Part shown: positions 8,283 to 16,811 of the stretch, one piece after another
Layout of the letters: each line of letters starts with the position of its first letter
Position numbering within the stretch: the first letter of the stretch is position 1
DNA from: Bradyrhizobium sp. CB1650
Lineage (GTDB): Bacteria > Pseudomonadota > Alphaproteobacteria > Rhizobiales > Xanthobacteraceae
Assembly: GCF_029761915.1 (NCBI RefSeq)
Contig: NZ_CP121695.1
Span: forward strand, 8,771,501 to 8,835,500
Reading direction: 5' to 3'
DNA length: 64,000 nt
The notes under the pieces: model-generated
Told to the model about the DNA's origin: nothing
Databases searched by the model: none
What the model saw: only the letters and a program-made list of their open reading frames with translations
Program-made: the position numbers and the translations under genes

Positions 8283-10007
8283 ATGTCGAAGCCCAAGTCC
8301 CTTCTCAAGGCGTCCCTGTTCAAGGCGCTGACCGAGACCGGCCCGTTGATCGCGCTGGGGACGGCGCTTGCGATCCTGGTCTCTGTCGCCGCCCCTGCCT
8401 CGGCGCAGTTCTTCAACTTCCCCGGGTTCGGCGGCCCGCCGCAACGATCGGCTCCGCCGTCGCGCGGCGGCGGCTGGTTCGGCGGCGACTTCTTCGCACC
8501 GTTTCAGCATCCACAGCAACAGCAGCAAGCGCCGCGCCAGGATTTTTCGCGCGCGCCCGCGCCGGCCAAGCGCGACACCACGCCTGAGAAGAACGTGCTG
8601 GTGATCGGCGACGCCATGGCCGACTGGCTCGCCTACGGCCTGGAAGACGCCTACACGGAGCAGCCCGAAATGGGCGTGATCCGCAAGCACAAGACCACAT
8701 CCGGCCTGATCAAGTACCAGCCGCGCGGCGAGCCCTCCGACTGGGCGGCCGCGGCCAAAGGCATTCTCGAGACCGAAAAGCCCGACGTCATCGTCGTCAT
8801 GCTCGGCCTCAACGACCGCACCTCGATCCGCGAGCCTGCGTCCGACAAGCCGGACAAGGCATCGGACAAGAAGAACGACAAGGGCGCGCGCGCGAAGCCG
8901 CAAGGAAAGCCCGGCGAGGCCAAACCCAACGGCCCCGATACGGCCGCCAAGCCGGACGACAAGGCGGCCGATAGCGACCTGCCGCAGGACGACGCCGACA
9001 GTGCCGATGCGCCGCAGACCGCGGCCCCCGAGAAGACCGCGCGCTCGCCGAACGGCCTCTATGAATTCCGCGACGACCGCTGGGTCGAGCTCTACAGCAA
9101 GAAGATCGAGGAGTTGATCGGCGTGCTCAAAGCCAAGGGCGTGCCGGTGCTCTGGGTCGGCCTGCCCGCGATCCGCGGCCAGAAGGGAACGGCGGACATG
9201 CTGTTCCTGGATTCGCTCTACCGCGAGGGCGCGGGCAAGGCCGGCATCACCTATGTCGACGTCTGGGACGGCTTTGTCGACGAAGCCGGCCGCTTCCTGC
9301 AGAAGGGCCCCGACTTCGAAGGCCAGATCCGTCAGCTCCGCACCTATGACGGCGTCTATTTCACCAAGGCCGGCGCACGCAAGCTCGCGCACTATGTCGA
9401 GCGCGAGATCACGCGCCTGCTCGCGGGCCGTTCGGGTCCGATCGCGTTGCCGAGCGAACCGGCGACGCCCGACACCAGCGCCGAGCCCGGCAAGCCCGCA
9501 CCGCGGCCGCTGGCCGGCCCGATCGTTCCGCTGGTTGCGGCCTCGATCTCGACCGATCAATTGCTGGGCGGGCCGGGCTCGCGCCCCGCCGCCGTCGATG
9601 CGCTCGCCGCGAGGACGCTGGTCAAGGGCGAGCCCTTGAGCGCGCCCGCGGGGCGAGCGGATGATTATGCCTGGCCGCGCCGCGAGGTTGGCCGCGAGCA
9701 GGCCAAGGGCGATACACCGATGGCGACGACGACGCCCGATGGCGCCGGCGCCACTCCCGGTTCCGCGGGCTCGCCCGGCGCAGCCGCGGCGACCGCGCCG
9801 CCGAAGCTCGCGCCGAAGAAGCCTCCACCGCCACCGCCGCAACAGCAGCAGCAGCCGGCGCAGGCAACGCCCTCATTCCGCGATTTCTTCGGCTTCGGGT
9901 CGCCGCCACCACCGCCCCGTCAGTTCACGCCCGCGCCGCGCAACCTCAATCCCGCGATCCCGCGGCCGCCGGGCAACGTTGGACGCGCGGCGGAAGTGAT
10001 CCGGTAG
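8283..10007 (+). CDS. Exported SGNH-fold protein of the DUF459 family with degenerate active site
   Basis: The 574-residue protein has a signal peptide ending near PASAQ (residue 41), a proline/glutamine-rich linker, an SGNH/GDSL-like core and a long disordered tail with polyproline and polyglutamine runs. A charged Lys/Asp/Pro-rich insert (about 195-255) splits the core. Where SGNH hydrolases have GDS it reads GDAM (A111), and the C-terminal Asp-x-x-His block reads DGVY (Y359). Both the nucleophile and the catalytic histidine therefore appear to be missing. DUF459 proteins are usually tied to cell-wall or polysaccharide O-acetyl metabolism, and this one may be a non-catalytic binder. Function is not established. 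Confidence 0.8.
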   Translation: MSKPKSLLKASLFKALTETGPLIALGTALAILVSVAAPASAQFFNFPGFGGPPQRSAPPSRGGGWFGGDFFAPFQHPQQQQQAPRQDFSRAPAPAKRDTTPEKNVLVIGDAMADWLAYGLEDAYTEQPEMGVIRKHKTTSGLIKYQPRGEPSDWAAAAKGILETEKPDVIVVMLGLNDRTSIREPASDKPDKASDKKNDKGARAKPQGKPGEAKPNGPDTAAKPDDKAADSDLPQDDADSADAPQTAAPEKTARSPNGLYEFRDDRWVELYSKKIEELIGVLKAKGVPVLWVGLPAIRGQKGTADMLFLDSLYREGAGKAGITYVDVWDGFVDEAGRFLQKGPDFEGQIRQLRTYDGVYFTKAGARKLAHYVEREITRLLAGRSGPIALPSEPATPDTSAEPGKPAPRPLAGPIVPLVAASISTDQLLGGPGSRPAAVDALAARTLVKGEPLSAPAGRADDYAWPRREVGREQAKGDTPMATTTPDGAGATPGSAGSPGAAAATAPPKLAPKKPPPPPPQQQQQPAQATPSFRDFFGFGSPPPPPRQFTPAPRNLNPAIPRPPGNVGRAAEVIR

Positions 10008-10107
10008 TTCTTTTGCTGGTTTGAGGCGTCGTCAATTTGAGACGTCGGGCGCGTTGAAAGCGCGAGCCGCCATTGCGCAATGTGGAATCACGCGCAACGA
10101 CATCTGG

Positions 10108-10142
10108 ATTCCGGGTTGCCGCGTTACGCGGCGTCCCGGAAT
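10108..10142. repeat. Palindromic intergenic repeat, short form
   Basis: The nested hairpin has outer arms ATTCCGGG / CCCGGAAT and inner arms CCGCG / CGCGG around a TTA loop, followed by GACG. It resembles the ends of the longer repeats in this window. It lies between convergent genes and may end transcripts. Confidence 0.65.
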
Positions 10143-10156
10143 GACGTAATGGGCTG

Positions 10157-10534
10157 CTAGCCGTAGTAGCGCCAGCGCGACGGCGGCGGGCGGCGCAGCG
10201 GGCGCGACATCAGCAAGGCGAGTGCGAAGCCGATGCCGCCCGCGATCAGCAGCGCGCCGAACGGGTTGTCCTGTACTTTCTTCGCGATGGCCTGCGTACC
10301 GTCGCGGAACGTGTCGCCGCTCGCCTCATAGGCATCTTTTGCGTAGCCTGTGGCGGTATCCGCAGCCTCGCGCGCCGCGTCCTTCGCCTGACCGTACAGG
10401 TTCTGCACGGTGCCGGCGGCCTCGCGCGCCCGGCCCGAAGCCTGCGTCTTTGCATCGCCCGCCATCTCACCCACGGTACCTTCCACGCCGCCCGCCATTT
10501 CCTTGGCTGATCCGATAATCCGATCCGGGTCCAT
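10157..10534 (-). CDS. CsbD-like / ElaB-YqjD-like stress protein
   Basis: This 125-residue protein begins MDPDRIIGSAKEMAGGVEGT, like the CsbD stress family. It continues through a long Ala/Gln/Lys amphipathic helix and ends with one membrane helix (DNPFGALLIAGGIGFALALLM, about 92-112) and an arginine-rich tail, as in the ribosome-associated ElaB/YqjD (DUF883) inner-membrane proteins. It therefore looks like a CsbD head on a DUF883 anchor. A likely EcfG promoter lies just upstream, which fits a general-stress role. The molecular function is not known. Confidence 0.75.
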   Translation of the reverse strand: MDPDRIIGSAKEMAGGVEGTVGEMAGDAKTQASGRAREAAGTVQNLYGQAKDAAREAADTATGYAKDAYEASGDTFRDGTQAIAKKVQDNPFGALLIAGGIGFALALLMSRPLRRPPPSRWRYYG

Positions 10535-10563
10535 GATGATCCTCCACGGTGGTCAACCGAAGT

Positions 10564-10588
10564 AACCGATCAGGCGCAGCGCAGTTCC
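10564..10588 (-). promoter_or_regulatory. Probable EcfG-type promoter of the CsbD/ElaB-like gene
   Basis: On the minus strand the sequence is GGAAC, 16 bases, GGTT. This differs from the consensus GGAAC-N16/17-CGTT by one base. The predicted start of transcription is about 25 bases before the ATG. Confidence 0.6.
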
Positions 10589-10598
10589 TTGTATTCGC

Positions 10599-11336
10599 CT
10601 AGAGAATGAGCCCGCCATCGACGACGATGGTCTGACCGACGATGTAGGACGACAACTGCGAAGCCAGAAACAGCGCCGCGCCCGCCATATCGGCCGGCGT
10701 GCCCAATCGCCGCAGCGGAATGCGCGCCAGCGCGCCTTCGAGCCGCTTGGGATTGTCGGTCGTCACCTTCGTCATCTTGGTGTCGACGAGTCCGGGCGCG
10801 ATGCCGTTGACGCGGATGCCGTCCTCGGCCCACGCCTCGCCCAGCGTCCGCGTCAATCCGACCGCGCCGGTCTTCGACGCATTGTAGGCCGGATTGCCCA
10901 TCGTGGAATGATAGGCGGCGGTCGACGAGACGATGATCAGCGAGCCCTTGGCATCCCGCAGCATGGAATGAAACCGGCTCGCGCAGGCCATCAGGCTCAT
11001 CAGGTTGACCTCGACGACCTTGCGAAAGCCCGCCATCTCGAATTCGCCGCGGCGGTAGATCACTGCGCCTTGCGCGAGCACGAGTACGTCGAGCCGCTCG
11101 AAGGACGGCTTGAAGGTCTCGATCGCACCGGCACTGCTGACATCGAGCTGCGCGTAAGCGAGTCCCGTGAGGTCAGAGCCTTCATCCGGCGAATAATCCG
11201 TGGCGCCGGCGCGCGTGCCGCAAACCGCGACATGTGCGCCCCTGGCGCGAAAGGCCTGCGCGATACCGTTGCCGATGCCGCTGGACCCGCCGACGACCAG
11301 CGCTTGCTTGCCTGTGAAATCGAGCTCGTTCGTCAT
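10599..11336 (-). CDS. Short-chain dehydrogenase/reductase (SDR family)
   Basis: A classical 245-residue NAD(P)-dependent oxidoreductase. It has the cofactor loop VVGGSSGIGNGIAQ, the catalytic serine in IVSSTAAYHS and the YNASK catalytic pair, and ends in VDGGL like FabG relatives. The start at MTNELDFTGK is preferred over the upstream ATG because SDR proteins begin about 10 residues before the cofactor loop. It diverges from a second SDR gene with 101 bases between the two starts, so they may share a control region. The substrate cannot be inferred; sugar, hydroxy-acid or xenobiotic intermediates are all possible. Confidence 0.88.
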   Translation of the reverse strand: MTNELDFTGKQALVVGGSSGIGNGIAQAFRARGAHVAVCGTRAGATDYSPDEGSDLTGLAYAQLDVSSAGAIETFKPSFERLDVLVLAQGAVIYRRGEFEMAGFRKVVEVNLMSLMACASRFHSMLRDAKGSLIIVSSTAAYHSTMGNPAYNASKTGAVGLTRTLGEAWAEDGIRVNGIAPGLVDTKMTKVTTDNPKRLEGALARIPLRRLGTPADMAGAALFLASQLSSYIVGQTIVVDGGLIL

Positions 11337-11437
11337 CGCGCCGCTCTCCCTTTGCTTTTGCTTGTTTGACCTGTCTGCGGATCGATGCAAGCCTTGTCGA
11401 TCTCACAACAAGAAGCAAGCGCGCTCGAGGAAACAGC

Positions 11438-12217
11438 ATGTCCGACTTCAAACAGCTCAGCCGGTCCGTGAAGGGCCTGACCGTGCTCGTCACCGGTGCC
11501 GCGAGCGGCATGGGGCGCGCGACGGCACGCGTGTTCGCCGCCGAAGGGGCGAACGTCGCCGCCACCGATTTCGACGAGCAAGGCGCGCAGGCGGTAGCGA
11601 AGGAGATCGTAGCGGGCGGCGGCTCGGCGCGGGCCTGGAAGCTCGACGTCGCCGACGCCGGCGAGATCAAGCGTGTGGTCGGCGATGTCGCGGCGCATTT
11701 CGGCGGACTTGACGTCATTGTCAACAATGCCGGTATCTCCGTCCGCGTTGCGATCGATGACGACGCCTACGAAGACGCTTGGGCCAAGGGCATCGCCGTG
11801 ATGCTGACGGCGCATCCGCGCATCATCCGCGCGGCGCTTCCTCATTTGCGCAAATCGAAGAGCCCGCGCATCGTCAACATCGCCTCCACCAAGGCGCTCG
11901 GCGCCACCGCATTGCACAGCCCCTATTCGGCGGCGAAGGGCGGCGTGACCAGCCTCACCCGTTCGCTCGCGGTGGAGCTCGGCCGCGAAGGCATCACAGT
12001 CAACTGCATCTGTCCGGGCCCGATCCGCACCGCGATCACCGATCGCATCCCGGAGGAGCACAAGACCATCTATGCCAAACGCCGCACCGCACTCGGCCGC
12101 TACGGCGATCCAGAAGAGGTCGCGCACATGACGCTGAGCCTGTGCCTGCCGGCCGCATCCTTCCTGACCGGCGCGGTGATCCCGGTCGACGGCGGCCTGA
12201 TGGCGCGCAACGCGTAA
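11438..12217 (+). CDS. Short-chain dehydrogenase/reductase (SDR family)
   Basis: A 259-residue classical SDR with the cofactor loop VTGAASGMGRATA, the acidic NAD-preference residue in ATDFDEQG, the NNAG motif, a serine in IASTKALG and the YSAAK catalytic pair. The start is the ATG preceded by GAGGAAA. It lies 98 bases upstream of the TfdA/TauD-family dioxygenase on the same strand. The dioxygenase may hand it an aldehyde or alcohol product, although that link is inferred from position alone. Confidence 0.88.
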   Translation: MSDFKQLSRSVKGLTVLVTGAASGMGRATARVFAAEGANVAATDFDEQGAQAVAKEIVAGGGSARAWKLDVADAGEIKRVVGDVAAHFGGLDVIVNNAGISVRVAIDDDAYEDAWAKGIAVMLTAHPRIIRAALPHLRKSKSPRIVNIASTKALGATALHSPYSAAKGGVTSLTRSLAVELGREGITVNCICPGPIRTAITDRIPEEHKTIYAKRRTALGRYGDPEEVAHMTLSLCLPAASFLTGAVIPVDGGLMARNA

Positions 12218-12315
12218 GAGCCATGCGCGCCGAGCGTTGACATCGGCAGGTGCGGGAGTAGCTTTTTTCGACAGCAGAGCGGGACCAACCGCTCGCGGTT
12301 CGCGGGAGAAACGCC

Positions 12316-13203
12316 ATGACGATCGCCATCCGGCAGCTTCAGAAGCATTTTGTCGGCGAGGTTTCGGGCCTCGACTTGCGTCAGCCGCTCACAAAGGACG
12401 AGGCGCGCGAGGTCGAGGCCGCGATGGACAAATACGCCGTGCTCGTCTTCCACGACCAGGACATCACCGACGAGCAGCAGATGGCGTTCGCGCTCAATTT
12501 CGGCCAGCGCGAGGACGCGCACGGCGGCACAGTGACCAAGGAGAAAGATTACCGACTCCAATCGGGCCTGAACGACGTTTCCAATCTCGGCAAGGACGGC
12601 AGGCCGCTGGCGAAGGACAGCCGCACGCATCTGTTCAACCTCGGCAACTGCCTGTGGCATTCCGACAGCTCGTTCCGCCCGATCCCGGCAAAATTCTCGT
12701 TGCTGTCGGCGCGCGTGGTGAACCCGAAGGGCGGCAACACCGAATTCGCGGACATGCGTGCGGCCTATGACGCGCTCGACGACGAGACCAAAGCGGAGAT
12801 CGATGAGCTCGTCTGCGAGCACTCGCTGATGTATTCGCGCGGCTCGCTCGGCTTCACCGAGTACACCGAGGAAGAAAAGCAGATGTTCAAGCCGGTGCTG
12901 CAACGGCTGGTGCGCACGCATCCCGTCCATCGCCGCAAGTCGCTCTATCTCTCATCGCATGCCGGCAAGGTCGTGGGCATGAGCGTGCCCGAAGGCCGGC
13001 TCTTGCTGCGCGACCTCAATGAGCACGCGACGCAGGCGGAGTTCGTCTACGTCCACAAATGGAAGCTGCATGATCTCGTGATGTGGGACAATCGCCAGAC
13101 CATGCACCGCGTCCGCCGCTACGACCAATCGCAGCCCCGCGACATGCGCCGCGCCACCGTCGCCGGCACCGAGCCGACGGTGCAGCAGCAGGCAGCGGAG
13201 TGA
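12316..13203 (+). CDS. Fe(II)/2-oxoglutarate-dependent dioxygenase, TfdA/TauD family
   Basis: A 295-residue non-heme iron enzyme that couples oxidation of a substrate to decarboxylation of 2-oxoglutarate. The facial triad is visible as H115-x-D117 in WHSDSSF and H264 in TMHRVRRY, and the 2-oxoglutarate-binding arginine follows in RRATVAGTEP. The overall pattern (TKEKDYRLQSG, LWHSDSSFRPIPAKFSLLSA) is closer to the TfdA-alpha group known from Bradyrhizobium than to taurine dioxygenase. That group includes enzymes acting on 2,4-dichlorophenoxyacetate-like ethers, but housekeeping substrates are just as possible. GGGAGAA precedes the ATG. Confidence 0.85.
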   Translation: MTIAIRQLQKHFVGEVSGLDLRQPLTKDEAREVEAAMDKYAVLVFHDQDITDEQQMAFALNFGQREDAHGGTVTKEKDYRLQSGLNDVSNLGKDGRPLAKDSRTHLFNLGNCLWHSDSSFRPIPAKFSLLSARVVNPKGGNTEFADMRAAYDALDDETKAEIDELVCEHSLMYSRGSLGFTEYTEEEKQMFKPVLQRLVRTHPVHRRKSLYLSSHAGKVVGMSVPEGRLLLRDLNEHATQAEFVYVHKWKLHDLVMWDNRQTMHRVRRYDQSQPRDMRRATVAGTEPTVQQQAAE

Positions 13204-13218
13204 GCCAAACACTGCGTC

Positions 13219-13396
13219 ATCGCCCGCCTTGTGCGCACTTGCGCGCCGGGGCGGGCGATCCGGCATTCCAGATGCGCTGATGGGACACGGAGGCCACGGC
13301 GTACCGTATGCCCCGCCTGCCGCCTACGCTAAAGCTTCGGCGGCCCAAGAGCGTAAGCCCCGGCGAAGCCTTGGCGTAGCCGGGTCGCGGGGCATG
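13219..13396. repeat. Palindromic intergenic repeat, composite (ATCGCCCGCC type)
   Basis: Two nested inverted pairs are visible: ATCGCCCGCC / GGCGGGCGAT at the left, and ATGCCCCGC / GCGGGGCAT spanning the right part. A further CTACGC / GCGTAG pair lies inside. The element fills the space between the convergent dioxygenase and yqgE genes. Confidence 0.75.
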
Positions 13397-13411
13397 ACCG
13401 CGAGGGTGCAG

Positions 13412-14056
13412 CTACGCGTGCCCGGCCTCGTTCGAGAGCATGCCGGGATCGATGCCGATCTTGCGCAGGGCGCGTGCGTACTTGTCGTCGACATCATCAC
13501 CGAAGATCAGATCGGTATCCGCATCGCAGTGCAGCCAGCCGTTGCTCTGGATCTCGGTCTCGAGCTGGCCGGGCGCCCAGCCGGCATAGCCAAGCGCGAG
13601 GATGGCATGCTTCGGTCCGGAGCCGTTGGCGATCGCCCGCAAGATGTCCACCGTCGCGGTGAGGCAGACGCCGTCGTCGATCCTGAGCGTCGCGTTTTCG
13701 ATGAAGAAGTCGCTTGAATGCAGCACGAAGCCGCGCCCGGTATCGACCGGGCCGCCGCGCAGCACTTTCATGCTTTCGGCGTTCTCCGGCAGCTTGATCT
13801 GCTCGCCCTTCTTGATGATGCCGAGCTGTACCAGGAGCTCTGGGAAATCGATGCTGCCGGCCGGATGATTGACGATGATGCCCATCGCCCCCTCCGCCGA
13901 ATGGGCGCAGAGATAGATCACCGAGCGCTCGAAGCGGGGATCGCCCATCACCGGCATCGCGATCAGGAGACGGCCGTCGAGATAGCCGGCCGAAGCGTGC
14001 GGCGCAGAGCCCGCAATCTGGGTGCCCTCGCCTGTCCTTTTGCCTTCAGGAGCCAT
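13412..14056 (-). CDS. YqgE/AlgH family protein
   Basis: A 214-residue member of the YqgE/AlgH (UPF0301) family. Typical segments are [23 protein letters not shown] with [17 protein letters not shown], then [15 protein letters not shown] and a closing [12 protein letters not shown]. The family is widely conserved and is linked in some bacteria to transcription of alginate or envelope genes, but its biochemical role is unresolved. An ATG seven codons upstream is in frame; the internal one gives the usual N-terminus. It is convergent with the dioxygenase and divergent from the DsbD-like gene. Confidence 0.9.
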   Translation of the reverse strand: MAPEGKRTGEGTQIAGSAPHASAGYLDGRLLIAMPVMGDPRFERSVIYLCAHSAEGAMGIIVNHPAGSIDFPELLVQLGIIKKGEQIKLPENAESMKVLRGGPVDTGRGFVLHSSDFFIENATLRIDDGVCLTATVDILRAIANGSGPKHAILALGYAGWAPGQLETEIQSNGWLHCDADTDLIFGDDVDDKYARALRKIGIDPGMLSNEAGHA

Positions 14057-14197
14057 CGGGAAGCACTCCGGTTTCAATTCCTATCCTGATGTCGGGCCCG
14101 GCGGCTGTCAAATCAAGGCTTGAAGAGACCCGATTCAAGTGCATCCATCACACGCAATTCAATGGTTTGCCCCGGGATGACCCTGTAAAGACGTGCC

Positions 14198-15040
14198 ATG
14201 CTGATAAGAGTTCCCAAGCGTGCGGCGATTGGCGTCGCAACAGCCCTGCTTGCGTCGTCGCTGGCGATGGCAGCCCGCGCCGATGACGCCTCGCCCTGGC
14301 AGCGCGATGGACATTCCGCGGTGCGGCTGCTGGCGGGCTCGCGCAGCGGCGCGGTGCTGCTCGGCGGTATCGCCTTCCAGATCCAGCCCGGCTGGAAGAC
14401 CTACTGGCGCACGCCCGGCGATTCCGGCGTTCCGCCGCGGTTCGACTTCTCGAAGTCGGACAATGTCGAGGCGGTGACGGTATTGTGGCCGGCGCCGCAG
14501 AAATTCGATGACGGCGCCGGCGGCCATTCGATCGGCTATCACGACCAGATCGTGCTGCCCCTGCGCATCGTGGCCAAGGCGGCCGACAAGCCGGTGACGC
14601 TGCGCGCCGAGATCAACTATGCGGTGTGCGAGAAGCTCTGCATTCCCGTCGAGGCCAGCGCCGAGCTCGGCTTCAACAGCGTCGCCTCAACCGAGGACGC
14701 CAATCTGTTTGCGGCGCTCGACACCGTGCCCAAGCCCGCCAATATCGGCGACCCCAATCCGCTGACCATCCGCGACGTCAAGCGCGACGGCGCCACCAAG
14801 GTGGTGGTCGACGTGGTCGCGCCGGCGGACGCGCGCAACCTCAACCTGTTCGTGGAAGGACCGACGCCCGACTGGGCGCTGCCGATTCCGGCCCCGGTCG
14901 AGCACAGTCCCTCCGGCGTGAAGCGCTTCGCCTTCGACCTCGAAGGCCTGCCGCCCAACGCCAAGCCGGACGGCGCTGCGCTGAAATTCACGCTGGTCGG
15001 GCCCGAGAAGTCGTACGAGTTCAACGTCAATCTGGATTAA
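14198..15040 (+). CDS. Periplasmic DsbD N-terminal-domain protein (thiol-disulfide type)
   Basis: The 280-residue secreted protein has a signal peptide ending near AARADD (about residue 29). The rest matches the N-terminal immunoglobulin-like domain of DsbD/ScsB: FQIQPGWKTYWRTPGDSG, then an IGYHDQIVLPL strand, then the cysteine pair C144-x3-C148 in VCEKLCIP. Full DsbD also has eight membrane helices and a thioredoxin domain, and neither is present here. It probably accepts electrons from a separate DsbD/CcdA-like partner and passes them to periplasmic proteins, possibly for cytochrome or copper handling. The partner is not in the window. Confidence 0.8.
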   Translation: MLIRVPKRAAIGVATALLASSLAMAARADDASPWQRDGHSAVRLLAGSRSGAVLLGGIAFQIQPGWKTYWRTPGDSGVPPRFDFSKSDNVEAVTVLWPAPQKFDDGAGGHSIGYHDQIVLPLRIVAKAADKPVTLRAEINYAVCEKLCIPVEASAELGFNSVASTEDANLFAALDTVPKPANIGDPNPLTIRDVKRDGATKVVVDVVAPADARNLNLFVEGPTPDWALPIPAPVEHSPSGVKRFAFDLEGLPPNAKPDGAALKFTLVGPEKSYEFNVNLD

Positions 15041-15042
15041 GC

Positions 15043-15175
15043 CGTCGTCCTGGACAAGCGAGCATCGCGAGCGCCGGGACCCATTGCCACCGGCGGCGGT
15101 TTGGCGGCGCGGTGGCTGTTGTCTCGTTCAAACAACCTCTCCTTGGGGCAATGGGCCTGGCTTTAGGGCGACGTT
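15043..15175. repeat. Palindromic intergenic repeat (CGTCGTCCTGG type)
   Basis: It begins CGTCGTCCTGGACAAGCGAG and contains CCCATTG with its complement CAATGGG about 75 bases later, then GGCCTGGC and GGGCGACG. It is the same family as the copies near 34.95 kb and 47.5 kb, and lies between the DsbD-like and flippase genes. Confidence 0.7.
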
Positions 15176-15263
15176 GGGCACCCAACCGAATCTTAACGAA
15201 TGGTTGCTAGGCCGAAGGCTGCCGCAGCATGCGGATCGCCCAGGGATTTTCGACGTGGCCGTG

Positions 15264-16658
15264 ATGGACGCACAATCCGCAACGACCGGACCGGCCGGCC
15301 TCATTGCGCGGCTGCGGGGCAAGCTGGCTGGCGGCTCGAGCGAAGCGTTGCTGACGCGGCGGCTTGCCGGCACCATCTTCGCCATCCGCGTGATCAGTGC
15401 GGCCCTCGCTTATTTTTCGCAGGTGCCGCTCGCGCGCTGGATGGGCACGTCCGACTACGGCGTTTATGTCTATGTCTGGACCTGGGTGCTGCTGCTCGGC
15501 AGCATGATGGATTTCGGCATCTCGGCCTCCGCGCAGAAGATCATTCCGGAGTATCGCACCAGCGGCGAGCATGCGCTGTTGCGGGGCTTTCTCTCCGGCA
15601 GCCGCTGGCTGACCTTCGCCGTTTCCACGCTGATGTCGATCGGACTCGCCGGCATCGTAAAGCTGCTTTCGCCGTGGATCGACCCCGCCGAGGAGCTGCC
15701 GCTCTACATCGGCTGCATGACCCTGCCTGCCTTCGTCGTCGCCAACACCCAGGACGGCATCGCGCGCTCGCACGATTGGATGCAGCTCGGCTTGATGCCG
15801 CAATTCATCATTCGCCAGGCGCTCATCATCGGCATCACGGCCAGCGCCTTCCTGCTCGGCTATCATCTGGGCGCCGTTGCTGCGATGGTCGCGAGCGCGG
15901 GCGCGGTGTGGATCGCGATGACCGGGCAGATGGTGGTGCTGAACCGCAAGCTCGCCGACCACATCGAGGCCGGTCCCAAGGCCTATGACGTCGGCGGCTG
16001 GCTCGCCGTCTCGTTGCCGATCCTGCTGGTCGAAAGCTTTTACCTGCTGCTCTCCTACACCGACGTCCTGGTGCTACAGCAGTTCCGCCCCTCCGACGAG
16101 GTCGGCGTGTATTTCGCGGTGGTGAAGACGCTGGCGCTGGTCTCGTTCATTCACTATGCGATGTCGGCGACGACGGCGCATCGCTTTGCCGAATACAACG
16201 CCCTCGGCGACAAGGCGCGCCTGGCGATTTACGTGGCGCATGCCATCAACTGGACGTTCTGGCCTTCGCTGGCGGCGACCATCGTGCTGCTCACGCTGGG
16301 CAAGCCGCTGCTCTGGCTGTTCGGACCGCAATTCGTGGTCGGCTACGACATCATGTTCGTCGCCGCGATCGGGCTCGTGGTGCGCGCCGCAATCGGCCCG
16401 GTCGAACGGCTGCTCAACATGCTCGGCCAGCAGAGGATCTGCGCGCTGGCCTACGCCCTGGCCTTCGTGATGAACGTCATGCTCTGCGTCGCGCTGGTGC
16501 CGCGCTACGGCGGCCATGGCGCCGCGGCCGCGACCTCGATCTCGCTCACCTTCGAGACGGTGCTGCTGTTCTGGATCGTCCGGCAGCGGCTGGGGCTGCA
16601 CGTGCTGGCGTTCGGAAAACAGGCCTTGCGGCGTGCCCTGCCCGATGGGGAACAGTGA
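15264..16658 (+). CDS. Oligosaccharide flippase / Wzx-like membrane protein (MOP superfamily)
   Basis: A 464-residue integral membrane protein with about 12 to 14 hydrophobic helices spread along its length. Features of the polysaccharide-flippase (Wzx/PST) branch are LARWMGTSDYGVYVYVWTWV near the N-terminus and LNMLGQQRICALAYALAFVMN near the C-terminus. Such proteins move lipid-linked sugars across the inner membrane for surface polysaccharide assembly. The start MDAQSATTGPAG is preferred because the longer upstream frame runs through a repeat element. No glycosyltransferases flank it, so the specific polymer cannot be told. Confidence 0.85.
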   Translation: MDAQSATTGPAGLIARLRGKLAGGSSEALLTRRLAGTIFAIRVISAALAYFSQVPLARWMGTSDYGVYVYVWTWVLLLGSMMDFGISASAQKIIPEYRTSGEHALLRGFLSGSRWLTFAVSTLMSIGLAGIVKLLSPWIDPAEELPLYIGCMTLPAFVVANTQDGIARSHDWMQLGLMPQFIIRQALIIGITASAFLLGYHLGAVAAMVASAGAVWIAMTGQMVVLNRKLADHIEAGPKAYDVGGWLAVSLPILLVESFYLLLSYTDVLVLQQFRPSDEVGVYFAVVKTLALVSFIHYAMSATTAHRFAEYNALGDKARLAIYVAHAINWTFWPSLAATIVLLTLGKPLLWLFGPQFVVGYDIMFVAAIGLVVRAAIGPVERLLNMLGQQRICALAYALAFVMNVMLCVALVPRYGGHGAAAATSISLTFETVLLFWIVRQRLGLHVLAFGKQALRRALPDGEQ

Positions 16659-16811
16659 TTTCGCGAGACGCTCGCGAACAGGGCAAAACGGCTGTCCATC
16701 TCCGCTCCGCAGCATGATTTTTCTTATTTGATCCAAACGGTTGCACCGCAGGGAAAGTTTATTCTACGTCATATTGCCCAAATGACGAGACAAACCTAAG
16801 ATTCCCCTCGC

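Noticed and set aside
7815..9842. A 675-codon minus-strand frame opposite the DUF459 gene
   Set aside because: Arg/Gly/Leu-rich composition with no recognisable motif, and it crosses the gap between two good plus-strand genes.
16660..16678. TTCGCGAG-ACG-CTCGCGAA palindrome after the flippase gene as a terminator
   Set aside because: No U-run follows, so termination cannot be supported; it may simply be a palindrome.
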